DNA from: Lytechinus pictus
Taxonomy: Eukaryota > Echinodermata > Echinoidea > Temnopleuroida > Toxopneustidae
Assembly: GCF_037042905.1 (NCBI RefSeq)
Contig: NC_087256.1
Coordinates: 28,236,001-28,300,000, forward strand
DNA: 64,000 nucleotides
Reading direction: 5' to 3'
The notes under the pieces are model-generated. The model saw only the letters and a list, made by a program, of their open reading frames with translations. It was not told the DNA's origin and did no database searches. Position numbers and translations under genes: made by a program. Shown piece by piece: positions 22,067 to 34,252 of this stretch (the stretch's first letter is position 1; every line of letters starts with the position of its first letter).

Positions 22067-22752
22067 TGTCCGCTTATCCGCCTTCCTACCGGTTATTTGT
22101 TTACGGCATCAATCACATTTTTCGTGCATTATATTCTTTCCAGGTTATTTTATATATTTTTTCTCCTTTTATACACATCATTGAATCCAGTTTGCTTGAG
22201 TCCACGACGGCATGTGTTCTATCTACATACAGCAACACCCATCCATCTTCTCAGGGCCTTCTCCCCTTTTTTTTTTTTTCCTTCTCTTTTTCTGGGGGGG
22301 GGGGGTGGGATGGGGAAGGGTGGATATTTTTAGGACGGGTTGTTTTGTCCTTTATCTAACTGTATATTTTTGATAACTTTGTATTTATTTTGTGAGTATT
22401 TCCCTCTCAGTTATTTATTTTTTTCTCATTTGATTATCTGTATTTATACTTTTTTGTTATTTGTTGTGTTATCTATTTTCTGAGGGGCCCACATTGTACA
22501 AGCATTGCTTTTTAGTGGGTCCCTCCATTTCCATCTTAATTTAATTTCTATTGAAAAATAGTATACTTATTTAAAACCTGCAATGTGTTGCCCAAATTGT
22601 CTAAGTGTTTTTTTTTTCACAACATATGTATCATTATTTTCTTTTTTTGCAACGTATACAAATATTTATGTTTATATATGGTATACAATTCATGTATGTA
22701 CAATTGATGGAAGTGAAATAAATAAATTTGAAATTTGAAATTTGAATTTGAA
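22067..22752 (+). mobile_element. 5'-truncated CR1-like LINE tail
   Basis: Present only in duplication copy 1: homology to copies 2 and 3 stops at aaaacc and resumes at ATGATCCC. The insert ends in a (TTTGAAA)n tail, preceded by TTGTACAAGCATTGC and GGTCCCTCC, the usual look of LINE 3' ends. No reverse transcriptase frame remains. Confidence 0.7.
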
Positions 22753-22890
22753 ATGATCCCTATCTCTTCGTTTGTATTGATTACTTGCACAATGATCAAT
22801 CTACTCTTCTCAATCATCTCAGAACTATTCCGGGAACTTTAATTATGGGAAAAATATACTCCCTCAACGTTGCATCTGCAAGGTATATTT

Positions 22891-23016
22891 GTGACGCGCA
22901 ATGGTCTGAATACCATTGTTTCGTGTGAATGATGACGCAAAGTTATGCGCGCAGCGCTGCGCAAAGGCCCAATTTCTTTCTCGTTTGTTTAACACACGTA
23001 ATTTACGTAAACAAAC
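22891..23016 (+). promoter_or_regulatory. Upstream control region of kinase gene 1
   Basis: This block 80-205 bp before the start codon is shared by all three units. It holds GTGACGCGCAATGG, the inverted pair CAATGGT/ACCATTG (with CCAAT-type sense), TGATGACGCAAAG, a GCAGCGCTGC palindrome, and GTTTGTTTA and TAAACAAAC as an inverted pair of forkhead-like sites (22983-23016). Promoter function is inferred from position and motif density. The transcription start is unknown. Confidence 0.5.
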
Positions 23017-23094
23017 CAAATTCACTCGTTCAACTTTTGCTGAATTGATTGAACTTTGACTATTTTCAGAGAAAATTGTCTTTTATCAGCGAAT

Positions 23095-26000
23095 ATGGAT
23101 CATCCCACCTTTTGGTAAGTACCAGAATATTTCAGTTATGTAAAGGTCTACAATGGAGAAATTGTGACGTTTCGTCATTTTCCCAATTCTGTAATATTGT
23201 CAAATTTTAAAGTCATTGTTTTGTAAATTTGATTCAATTAATCTCATTCATTTCTGCATGTGTACCGTACCGGTAGGATGGGGGGTCGGGTGTCCGGACA
23301 CTTTATAATTTTTGAAGCATTCTTTTTTGTCTTTGGATTACACTAAAAATATGAATTCAATAGTTGTAATCATCTTCTATTTTGTTCTCTATAATATTTC
23401 CTAACATTTTGTACTAAAAATTGATGAAACTTCGCCTGTAAAATTTTCCAAATGACTTTCTGAAATTGATCGTCCGGACACACAACCTGTCCGGACACAC
23501 AACAACTGGGTATACCAAATTGGGCGGGGCAAATGTAACTTGTTAGGCTAAGCCTGGCCCTATGCCTAGTCCTATAAAAATAAATCTAATTAAAATGCAC
23601 CTTGCAGGGAACAATTTCCTGACCCTGGTATTGCATCGCAATATGCTCCACATTTTTGAAAGACTGCTATGCATGCAAAGTCTTTTGTATATAGCATAGC
23701 CATAATTTTGATTAGGACTGTAGTCTAGAATAGATCTACCATCAACTTGTAACATTAGTCATTACCGGTACTCATTGAGATCCACGTTAGATTTATTACA
23801 TTAGGCATAGATCTACCTGATGGAAATCAAAGTTATTGTGAATGTGAATGATAAAAACTGTTTGGCCTTGCAGCAAAGAACATGTTCCAGTCAATCTTTT
23901 GGAAAGTCATGTATTATAATGTACAGCTTCATGCAATATCTCACTCTCAGTCTCAGATCTTGGTCATAAAAAAACACCCAATAGTTTGAAAAATATTTGT
24001 TTTAAAGTTCCTCTTTTGAACTGAATTGTGAAATTCTAAATGTAGATCTACACCTAACAAATACGTAAGTTCTACAACAAAATGAAACTTTTAAAATACC
24101 TGTCAGTCATTTGTGATTTTTACATTTTACTGTTGATCATGAGCGTGTGTGATGGAGGTGTGTGTCTTTTTGTATCTTCCTCCCTTCTCCTAAAATCCTC
24201 TTCTTTATTTTCTCTCATGTGTCTCTGTCCCTTGCTGATGTCTCGCGACTTTCACGTCTTCTTGATCTTTTTCGCTTCCATCAATAAAACTCATGTCTCC
24301 AGCCCGCCTTTGTTCAGGCAATTCCAAGAGACTACCGTACAGCATGGCCAACCCACCGTGGGTGGCGCTCAGCTTTTAGATGTAAGTTTTATTCTGAGAA
24401 CTGAAATCATTGATTCAAACGAGCTAAACCGGGCCAGATATTTAAGACCACGGCATGGCATGGTATGGTTTAGACTCAGAATAAACAATATTTTGAAATT
24501 TTCTTGCAATTTGCTACTTATTAATATTCACATTTCTCATATTTATCTATTTTCTTCCTTTTGGGGTGGGGTGAGAGAAGATTGCTCTATATTACAAAGT
24601 TTGGGGGAGAAATGTAAAGGTCATACCTAGGTCTTGAATAGAAAATTTAATCACCTTCCCCTCTCTTTAGTCAACACAAAGACCCCCCCCCCACACCGAC
24701 ACACACATTTAAAAAAAATGTGTGCAGAAATGTTTTGAGCTAGAATAATTGTTGTTCATCTTCCACTACTGCACTTTCTTTCTTCCAAGTTAATCATTCA
24801 TCTTACACTCATATTGTCCTCTCTCTTTGAAATTCATGACAATAGCTGCAGCTTCGAGCCGATGTGGGAGACCAGATGGTACGCTATCTCTACAACCTGG
24901 CCACTGAGATGGGTGTTGGCGTTGATCTTGGCAACCCTATTCCAGCGTTGGCAACATCATGGCAGCAAGACAGACAACAGAATGTTTTGCTCGCCACTCA
25001 ACTCCAAGTAAGAATTCAATTTTGTTTTCTAACTTTTTATATGTTAATGAATACCCGTATATCATCTATTGATATTTTGTGTGTCATGTGAGATCTATTT
25101 AATTTCAGAGACTGATGAAAAGGCCTATTGCTCATGAAATGAAGAAAAAAATGTTACTTTTTAGTGCCAAACTGATGGAAACAAGATGGGACAATATTTT
25201 GTTTATGAAATCACTCATAATCATCAAGGAGAATTTAGTCTATTTCGCTTAAATACAAAACAGAAGTGTCACTAAATTCACGCGTTCTTTAAGGAATGTA
25301 GCTAGATGTAACACATATAGAATTTTATGATATTTTTTAAATAAATGCTACAAAATAATATTCTATCTTAATTGTGTGCAATTTATTTCCTCTTTCTTTC
25401 TGATACTTAGGGCGTAGAACAGAGATTAAGAGACCAAACTGAGGAGCTTCTGACCGCAAAACAACGCGTCAAAGACTTAGAGGTACTCCTTGAGGTAAGG
25501 AAGGAATCCTAGCTATCATCCAAGTCGTCGTCTTCATCGTCACCATCTTATAGTGATTCTCATTGATATCATCAAGACATTTAGAAGAGTCTGAAGCACA
25601 ACAACATAAAATCGCAATGAAGAAAAAAGAAGCAAAAATAGAAAGGACAGAATAATTGGAGAACCACACTTGTCATTATTGCTCTTAGTATTGCTCTTGA
25701 TTGTAATATATTTCATCATAATTTATTAACTCTTGATAGTTATCTCTCTTGCTTACCAGATGTTTTGAAATACTCATCCTTCTATGCAAAACAATAGCAT
25801 AGTGTTTAATCGTAACTAATTGATCATATTCAATTGCTGTTAAATGTTTTACAAATTGTATGACTATTAACACATTACTACAATTCTTTTTAGACGGTGC
25901 TCCAACGTGGGACTGAACCACGATTCTCTGCCTCCTTGGATCATCAGTTTCCCGACGCTGACAGGATTTCTACAACAGAGGGAGATGACCTTCCATCATC

Positions 26001-28168
26001 CGTCTCCCTTGCATCACCGGAGGAGAGCTTCTCGGTCTCCCTACCATCTCTAGAGACCACCCCTGCTTCCCTCCCATCACTGGAGAGCTCAGAGGTCTTC
26101 CTTCCATCTCTGGAGAATATGCCAGTCTCCCTCCCATCTCTGAAGACCACCCCAGTCTCCCTCCCTTCTGGTCTGGAGAGCTCCCCAGAGATGACTGCAC
26201 TTTCCGCACAGACAGATGGCAGTTCTCCCCAAACAGCTGGAGACCCTGCCTCAGTGCCTCGGGATGAAGAGTATCAGCCCAGCGATGCTGTACTGCTTCT
26301 AAAATTTCAGTCCGTCCCAACACCTCCAGGATCAGCCACAGCAAACCAACAGAACCAGGAGTCGCAAGGGGAACCTTCTCTCCAGGAATTCCTTGGTCAG
26401 GATCGGACCTACATCTTTCCGCCGATCGAGTCAGCACGACCAAGTCCTGAAGGAGATTTCAGATCAGCTTCTCCTTCATCTCAGGAGAGTTCCCTAAGGC
26501 ATATCCACCCAGAACTTGACATCACTGGAAGCGAATCTGATGGATCAAGTGAAGAGGAGTGAGTATACAAAATTCATAATACTGAAAATAATACTCCTAA
26601 AATAAATAGAAGTTCAAGGTGACAAAACGACAACAGCACACCTTTCGAAAAATCAACTTGGGTGGTCCTTTTTTAGGAACAACACTTGCCCAAGTAAGAT
26701 ACATGGTGTACCGTGAAACCTACTATACTATACTTCTTTGCCATGGAAACCTTCAGAAGTTACAGAGATATGAAAATCTTCACTAGTTCAAATTTTCAAT
26801 AACAAAAGTTGGATGAAAAAAAAACAATGCCTAGGATTAACATTTGAAGCTACTAGGCAATAACAAGTAATAAAACTTTACCTAAGCCTTAGAAGTTATA
26901 TTAACTTATTTAATTCAATAAAATTATTGTAGTTAAAATCATCTTAAGCAGAGCTTTGCGAATAGTACATTCCAAATTCATTCCATGTGAAAATAATAGC
27001 TTACTATATACTCTTTGAACAGATTATATAATCACTTTCATTTGTCAAATTTCGATTTATAGATTCTAATTCAATCTTAACATTTTGTATGATTCTGAAG
27101 AACTTTTTTAACATTATACTACAAAACAGAACTGCTAGAGCGTAAATGTGATAACAGAATTAATGAACTTTTGATTCTCTTTTTTTTCCTCCAATCAACA
27201 GATCTTCTTCGATGACTGCATCTTCATCTAACCTCAACTCAGCTAGCTCTTCAACATCATCTTCTAGAGCTCAAGTTTGGACCAGTGCTGATGCGTTCTC
27301 CAGCATCCACAAGGCAATGCGGTCTGTCACCCCACCAAGATGTAACAACGTGGTGAGAGAGCTGAAAGACCTTGCTTTGTGGTCAACATCAAGCACAGCC
27401 AGGACCATAGAGCTTGGAAGAGGTTCAAACGGTGCAGTTTACCTCTTCAGGCATGCGACGACAAAAGACCCCATCGCCCTGAAGAACTTCCCTCTGTCCA
27501 GAGACCCTGCGCACCGTCAACGCCAGCTGTACTTCATGAGCGAAGAAGCAGGCATCCAAAAAGACCTAAGTGCATTCCGTCACTTTCCCCGGTACTACGG
27601 GTATGCCACATTGGATTGCCATTCTCTTGCTCTGGCTATGGAGTTTGTAGGTGATGCCAAACAGGGGAAGAGCATCACCCTGGCTGACTCCCTGGATGGA
27701 AGACCTTCCGGATGGAAGCCGCAGGAGAAGTTTTCTATCGCCCTGGACATCGTTGAGGGAATCAACATCATGCATCGTCGAGGATTCCTCATCAACGACC
27801 TGAAGTGCAACAACATACTGCTGAACATGGAGGAAGGCAGACTGAGGGCCAAAGTGATTGACTTTGGTCATGCAACGAGACGAGCTTGCCCTTCCCATGT
27901 GTACCGTCTCAACCAAGACGACAAGAGACGATATCGCACCGAAGGGCTTTACAACCACGTTGCACCCGAGGTTGCCCTTGATGGCCAGTTGCCTTCCATC
28001 AAGTCAGATGCTTTCCAGGTTGGCCGTGTCTTTGTGAGGATGGGCAACCGTTTCCAGCTGGATGCCCTCCGGAACATCGGATACGAGTGCTGCGACGTGG
28101 AGCCCAAGAAGCGACCAAGCCTCGTTTATGTTGAAGCCGTTCTTCAAGCCCTCAAGTCAGCATTGTAG
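23095..28168 (+). CDS. Kinase-domain gene, paralog 1 (six coding exons, 653 aa)
   Basis: Exons 23095-23114, 24318-24381, 24846-25007, 25411-25494, 25894-26558 and 27202-28168 all have GT-AG borders and join in phase. Residues 1-110 include an amphipathic/coiled-coil stretch (VEQRLRDQTEELLTAKQ). Exon 5 encodes a Ser/Pro/Glu linker with five decapeptides around LPSLE. Exon 6 encodes a protein kinase domain: glycine loop GRGSNGAV, Lys in IALKNF (residue 426), catalytic loop INDLKCNNIL, DFG at 552-554 and APE. HRD is IND, so this is a non-RD kinase that keeps catalytic Asp and Asn. Exon 2 has two extra codons (Phe-Gln) versus the paralogs. Activity is predicted; substrate and family name are unknown. 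Confidence 0.85.
23276..23507. mobile_element. Intron-1 insertion with CCGGACAC words
   Basis: Absent from the same intron in copies 2 and 3. It contains GTGTCCGGACAC near its left end and two CCGGACACACAAC repeats near its right end. Probably a transposon remnant; ends are approximate. Confidence 0.5.
26032..26169 (+). repeat. Coding decapeptide repeat, paralog 1 (about 5 units)
   Basis: 30-bp units encode variants of SVSLPSLETT and PASLPSLESS in exon 5. The last unit changes to SLPSG before a conserved downstream segment. Confidence 0.85.
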
Positions 28169-28303
28169 TAAAACAAGAACAATATATAGAAAAAATCCAA
28201 AAGGGGTGCAATGGGGACATCAATGCTGAAATTACAAAATATACAACACATTACAGTTGTTATTATTGAGGGGAAACCAAATAACGGGGGGGGGGGCGTT
28301 TGA
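28169..28303 (+). other. Proximal 3' UTR of paralog 1
   Basis: Matches the sequence after the stop codons of the paralogs up to GATAAAG (28303), where copy 1 departs because of the 5.8-kb block. Confidence 0.5.
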
Positions 28304-30046
28304 TAAAGGGGGTGAAACTCCGCTTCTGCATCCGGTCAGAATTGAAGAAAATTTTGGAGGGTCAAAAGTGCACACTGCTCCCATTTTTCGTATACAAGCC
28401 TATGGACACCGCCACTGTTTTGGTACACCAGCGAAATGAAGGCGTGGTCACGGAACGTCCTTCGCGCATAGCGTAAAAATATGTAAATTAGTATTTTGTC
28501 ACTAATTAGCATAATGCGCGACCTGATTAATATCGTTGGTGTCTGGCAGTGATAACATCATGTCAGATCATTCGTTTTTTTTCCTCCTCAGAGTGTTATT
28601 ATTCATCTATTTTAATGATCTATTTGTTATTGCTTGTTACGATTATTACTGCATCTTTGCTTTGTTTTAGGTGCAAATGGCCAGGATCTTTGCTAAAAAA
28701 TATTACAGAGGAGTTCCCAAAGAAAATGTTGCCATATAAGATGACATCTCTTTCGGTTTCTGGAGCCCTTTTTTCTTTTTATTGCAGAAAACGAAATGAA
28801 CCTTTTTTTCATAATATAAACAAAGATAATAACAAATCAAATTCTTTTCCATAATTGTAGTCTCCAATATAAGTCCTATTATGAATAGTAGTCCTCGGAG
28901 CATTTAATTTTAAATGGCGACTTCTATGTCAAACATCAATAATCATGACCTAGGTATATACCATCTTTTAGGGGGGAGTGGGTTCTCAAAATTAAATAGG
29001 CAAGAGAGCAAACCGATCATAGGCTATTTCTTTTTTATTTTCAACTGAAAATGAATCTGGTGTAATTTTCATATGGAAAGAAAAAATACATTTTATATGT
29101 AGGTTTCAAAAATTTGGAGAAATAATTAGCCCCCCCCCCCGTTATGAACAGTAAGGTCTTATAATTGCTTCTTTCAAAACAAACTGAACTTTCACCCCCT
29201 CATCTCTCTCTCTTTCTGTCTGTCTCTCTCTCAGAAACTGACATAACTATATGCATACAAGCAAATAATTCTCCTGTCATTTTACTTTCTTTCCCACTCT
29301 TATTCTTATTTTTCTTGAATAATATCTTAATTGACTGCTGTTTGATCTCATGTAACAGTGGCATCATAATATATCATCACACTTAATTGATAAATGAAAA
29401 TTACCAAGATCAAAAAATTCAATCAAAGTTAACATGTTTATTAAGGAATCCATTTTCTAAAACATTGACATTAACATAAAAATAATAATTAGCGTCTACC
29501 AAGCATTAAATTGTATTTAAAAAAATGAAGGCAATGCATAGCTAAAAATGGCTGTTACTGGGTAGGGGTAGTATGGGGTGGGTATATAAATGTACAAAAA
29601 TAGGATTAAGTACATTTTTCTACATTGTACAATGTTTGTTAAAATTTCATTCAAAGGATCTCGATGAGCCTATAGTTAATATTCCATAAAAGAGCATAAA
29701 AATCTTTGATATTCGTTTATTTTTTTCCACAAAAGTTTGTCACTCAAAAAAATGGGTAAATTCCTTTCAAATTTGCTGACAAGAAATAGTCTACTGATGT
29801 GAGAGCACTCCTCATAAGGGGGGGGGGGCACAGTGCCAGAATCTACCTAAAGAGTGCCTTCCCCAATCAATACATTAGCGAATCATTAACAAAATTTGAT
29901 TTGTCTACTGTCACTGTGGTTAGAATTCAATCTATTTTTGAAATATAGTCTATTTATATATTATTGCAGTGGTAACCCATTTCACATTTTTTTAAATGAA
30001 GATAATAAATGCAACTTAATAACCCTACATAATTTATGAAGACTTG

Positions 30047-31141
30047 CAGTGGCGTACCGTGGGTCACGGAATTGGGGGGCACCAGCAAAAATTTTGAGTC
30101 CCTTAGTGAGCGCGCGAAGCGCGCTCAGTTGCCAGGTATATTGACCTAATAGAGACATTTTTAAAGACAGTGCCATTAAACAGATATGTATCTCACTGGT
30201 CAAATAATGATATTCAGACCTAAAAAGGGACATTCTAATCAATTTTTTAATCATGATACGTATCTGTCTCGCTAAACAATGCGAGCGCGAGCTGAAATTT
30301 TTGTATATATTGAGCCCAAACAGGGAGATTTCAAGGACTATATTTTAGGAATCCATGAAGAGTATACATATTTCACCATATATAGTCATCTAATGCGAGT
30401 GCCAAGCGCTTGCTAATTTTGTTAGAATTACATCTAAACACATGAAGCACTTGCAGTCATTTTAATCATGATTATTAACATACGCATCTCACTAATTAGA
30501 TATTGCGTGCGCAAAGTGCGAGCTGAAAATTTAGGAAATTCAGACTTGAAGAGAGGCATTTTAAGGCTTGTTTGTAGAAATTCACGAAGATCATACGTAT
30601 TTCACTAACCAAATGATGCGAGCGCGAAGCGCGAGCTGAAAATGTTTGATATTCAGATCAGAAAAGGGGACATTTTAAGAACTGAAGCCAAGACATATCT
30701 CACCAATCCACTAATGCGAACGTAAGCACGGACAGGAAATATTTTATATTAAGACCTTAAAATGGGGCAATCACTTTAAGTAGTCATGAAAAAGAAGCAT
30801 ACTATTTTACATAAAACAATAACTCGAAGTGCGATGAAATATATTTGGTACATATTGACTTGAAAACGGGAGGTTTTAGTACAACAGGATTATATATCTT
30901 GTTAAACAGACAGTGCGCGCACCAGGAACAATGAAGACATAGGCCATGAGCAAATTATGTTTCATAAAGTTATGAAAAAATGTTTATGTAATATAACATA
31001 ACATAATTATAATATAATATAACATTATAATGAACAATAATTTCTTCTTTCCCACTACGTTTCTCTTCCTCTCCTTTTCCTTGTTTTTTTTTGTCAGCTG
31101 ATTGGGGGGGGGGGCACGTGCCCCCCATAGTTACTCCACTG
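30047..31141. mobile_element. hAT-like non-autonomous element with internal repeats
   Basis: Starts CAGTGGCGTACC and ends GTTACTCCACTG (inverted CAGTGGAGTAAC). Flanked by perfect AAGACTTG duplications at 30039-30046 and 31142-31149. The 1095-bp interior is made of diverged repeats of about 100-130 bp marked by GCGAGCGCGAAGCGCGAGCT. G- and C-runs sit near each end. No transposase frame remains. Confidence 0.88.
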
Positions 31142-31596
31142 AAGACTTGTAATCATGGTAACTTTGCCCCCAGCCTGTTTTAGGTAACATAAAAACCTTG
31201 ATTTCTTGCTCAGCCCTTTTACCATAATTGTCATGACAAGACTGCAATAGTAATAACTTGTTTATGAAATAAGGTCCAGGAGTGATACTAACATTATTTC
31301 TTAATCTTCTGATCACCTTTATTATCATTTAGCTATGCATGATTTTTATTTCAAAATACAATATTTTTTGTCTTACAACCCTAAGTATGTCACTAAAAGA
31401 AGACCTATTCTAATATTGAATAGGCCTTTAAACTGGAAAATAATATTTATTTTCATAAAACTACTAAGAACTAATAGAAGTACAAAATATCAATAAAAGG
31501 TGATACATTTGCCCGTTGGAAAAATATTTCTTCCTTGTATTTTGTGTGAAATTTTGTACCAAAACTTGTATACTTCAATGTCATTGCCCGGTGATG

Positions 31597-31742
31597 CAGG
31601 GGCCGCGGAAGCGGGGGGGGGGGGGAGGCGGGCTTTAGCCCCGACTTTTTTCCAAAACCATGTACAAAAACGTAAAAATTACGTACGATTGTGATTTTTT
31701 GCATGGTCAGCCCCCACTTTGAAAACCGTTCCAAGGCCCCTG
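31597..31742. mobile_element. 146-bp CAGGGGCC-type MITE
   Basis: Left CAGGGGCCGCGGAAGCGGGG pairs with the inverted right end CAGGGGCCTTGGAACGG. TGATG directly abuts both ends (31592-31596 and 31743-31747). A related fragment is at 19841-19983. Confidence 0.7.
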
Positions 31743-31865
31743 TGATGAACCTGAACTTGTACCGCACTCTTTTCTACAGATGTGTAGTTCAAGTAACATT
31801 CCATGATTTATTAATATATTTATTTCAAATTAATTCATTTTTAATGTGTTATTGCAATAAAGTAA

Positions 31866-33840
31866 CTACTTTTTATTAACTTGGCCTTCATATCTCTTCT
31901 TGGCACTTAAGTTGTGATACCAGTACTTGAACAGCTTGGGAAGTGGGAAACCTGCATGGTAAAAGAGAGAAAAGAACAAAATAAGCTGTAAATTATTCTT
32001 ACTCATCTAGTCCAGTTTATTATAAAAAAAATGTAAACTCTATTTTATACTCTTCAGTGATAAAACAATCCAGATAAATTCATATAGCAATATAACTATC
32101 TACAGTATGTTTTGAAAATAAAGAGTGCAAATTAATTCAAATATTTATCAGAATTTTGTGATAACTGTTAATATCTTGTTTTTTTTATGCAAATGCATAT
32201 GTATAGACAGGAGATATGGATAATTAGTATGCAGTGTTAAAAATGGAAATACTGGTAAACCTGAATTCAAACAAATATTAACTCACAATGGAACTTTAAC
32301 ATTACATGATATCGCATCATGTTTCAGCACAATTGACCATAGCCCACCCCCTCCCAAAAAAGGGGGAATATTTTTTTTATTATTTTTTTTTTTGGGGGGG
32401 GGGGGTGATGAGCTTAGATACAGCCTGTATATTATCAAAACAGTAAGCATACCTTGCAATTTTTCCATTCAGATATCCTGTTCCTCATTAGATTGTAACT
32501 AACACTTGCTGATCGGCATGGTTCTCAATTTTGTACTTCTGACTAGGTGTGAACTGCTAAGAACTTGGTCCCATTGGATCTGCAATTGACAATTTAAATT
32601 TGAGAGTTTTAGAGATAAATAAATTACTCTTCTTAAACTATATTTTTGAAATTTCTAGCTGCCCATATCCCAGGTCTATGTATGAAATATTCCAAACTAG
32701 AACAAAAAAGTTATCTGGACCCCAAACTTCATTCTCTATCACATAGAGGCATAGGCCTACCTCACTCTGATTATAAAAGTAAAATGATTCCAACCACATA
32801 TTTCTACAGCTGTATATAGCTGAATCTGGTCTATGCTGGGCCTGCATAACTTAAGAATCACATCACATTTGAATGAAGTAAACACTAAGAACGTTTTCAA
32901 ATTACCACCCCAGGCCAGGCCCAGGGTATCCTGTTCAAATAGACTTGATTTAGGTCAAGGGTAGGCTACGCCATTTCATTCAAATCTAAGAGTAAGACTA
33001 AGTAGGCCTAACACTTAACACTTAAATACAGACACTAGTATAGTAATACCAAGTCAATCGTATTTCAACACTGATTATTCTGAAGTACGTTCCTGAATAA
33101 AAGAAAATGCTGAGAATACTTATTCATATGAAGATGAAATAGCGGGGACGGACTAGGCCTAAACTTCAACTTTCAAGCTTGAAGTATGGGCCTAGTCCGT
33201 CCCCGCTATTTTCATACCCCATGACTACATCGACAATCTCGCTAGCCGGCTAGCACCGGCGATATCAAAGGCCGGATCCCGCTCTGACCATATCCCTACA
33301 TTGACCTAAATTTGAATTGGCCTAAAATCGACAGTTTGTCGTTACTAAAAAACAGGAGGTCGGAAACAAGTCCACATCTACCCCTGATAATGGTCTAATC
33401 ACAATAAAACTGAAATACAGGTTTACTATTTGGACCTACATGAAGCATTCCGATGAATGTCTAGATCTATGACAAACTATAGACCCCTACTAGATATAGT
33501 ATTTTTGAGAAACTCAATGATCACACTTATTTGGAAATCAGGCAAAAGAAATATTGAAATTGAGGTTTACATATTACGTACGGTAATACAGGATGAGCCC
33601 CGAACCCCGGCAAACATATTACAATTTGCAAGTGAGATCAAAACATGAAAATGAGCGTAACTTACTTTTATTCCTATGGAATGTCATTAGAATAGTATTG
33701 ATGTTCCCTCCAAGATTTTCTGCTCCAATGAAGTTCACTCAGATACCATGATTTCGAACATCAATTCTATAAACAGATAATTAGTCTAGCTATTTCGTTT
33801 CAGAAACTTGAAATTCGCAGAGTCCAAAAGAACGACACAT
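31866..33840 (-). other. Candidate minus-strand spliced transcript
   Basis: Not recognised. On the minus strand, exon 1 (up to about 33840, ending 33666) meets a consensus donor AAAA|GTAAGT. Exon 2 (32553-32453) lies between CTTAGCAG and CAAG|GTATGC. Exon 3 starts at 31951 after TTTTACCATGCAG and includes AATAAA. Joined exons 2-3 hold a 33-codon frame from ATG at 32468 to TAG at 31866, beginning MEKLQGFPLPKLFKYWYHN and rich in Lys and aromatics. It could be a microprotein gene, a long noncoding RNA or chance. A CpG-containing region near 34.05 kb would be upstream. Confidence 0.25.
33134..33215. other. 82-bp near-perfect hairpin
   Basis: The left arm AAATAGCGGGGACGGACTAG pairs with the inverted right arm across about 26 bp, and ACTTCAA/TTGAAGT extends the stem inward. 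The loop is short. There is no coding frame. It could be a short foldback element or a hairpin RNA precursor. Confidence 0.6.
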
Positions 33841-34074
33841 CGCACAGATATCGTAGGGAATTGTGGGACGGAAAAAATGTTTAATGCATGAGTACATGAA
33901 TAAAACATTAGCGTTTTATCCAATCATACAAGTGCATTATGCGTATTTTGACGTCATTCTCATGAATAAAACATTGACCCTCCAAAATCAACCTTCAAAT
34001 TGTCCGCCGGCAGCCATGTTGGCTATGTACAAAACCTATGGGAAATAAAAACGCGCGAAAAGAGTTCCCTCTCT

Positions 34075-34109
34075 AGCTCCCTTCGGGAGCTTACGTATAT
34101 ATACGTAAG
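34075..34109. other. Two overlapping perfect palindromes
   Basis: AGCTCCC-TTC-GGGAGCT (34075-34091) is followed by the 20-bp palindrome CTTACGTATATATACGTAAG (34090-34109). They sit 14 bp before the point where copy 1 rejoins the duplicated sequence, so they may mark the end of the inserted block. Confidence 0.6.
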
Positions 34110-34132
34110 ATCGTATCTCTGTGGCTGTTCGT

Positions 34133-34252
34133 AAGTTAAGAGCGACTTTAAGAACGACTTGTGAACTTTTCTTATACACATATCCATCGCCAATGAATAT
34201 ATCATTTACCACAAGAAAGGATCACCAGTCGTTTTTAAACTTGCTCTTAACT
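34133..34252. repeat. Inverted repeat downstream of kinase, copy 1
   Basis: Arms of about 40 bp (GTTAAGAGCGACTTTAAGAA and its inverse GTTTTTAAACTTGCTCTTAA, with a few mismatches) surround a spacer of about 40 bp. The same hairpin follows the paralogs at 50107 and 60719. Probably an old MITE shared by the three units. Confidence 0.75.

Larger units (their letters stand above)
28304..34123. other. About 5.8-kb block private to duplication copy 1
   Basis: Copies 2 and 3 read straight from ATAAAG into CTGTTCGTAAG; in copy 1 these are separated by this block. The cut falls just outside the 3' hairpin (34133-34252), so the uninterrupted state is probably ancestral. No clear target duplication is visible. 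Inside lie a hAT-like element (30047), a small MITE (31597), a palindrome (33134), a possible minus-strand spliced transcript (31866-33840), twin hairpins (34075-34109) and microsatellites. From 28304 to 30046 I see no gene. Confidence 0.7.

Noticed and set aside
25944-26443. Antisense frames through exon 5 of paralog 1, also seen at 47746-48245 and 58358-58839
   Set aside because: These are shadows of the 30-bp coding repeat. The sense frame is joined by splice phases to the kinase exon.
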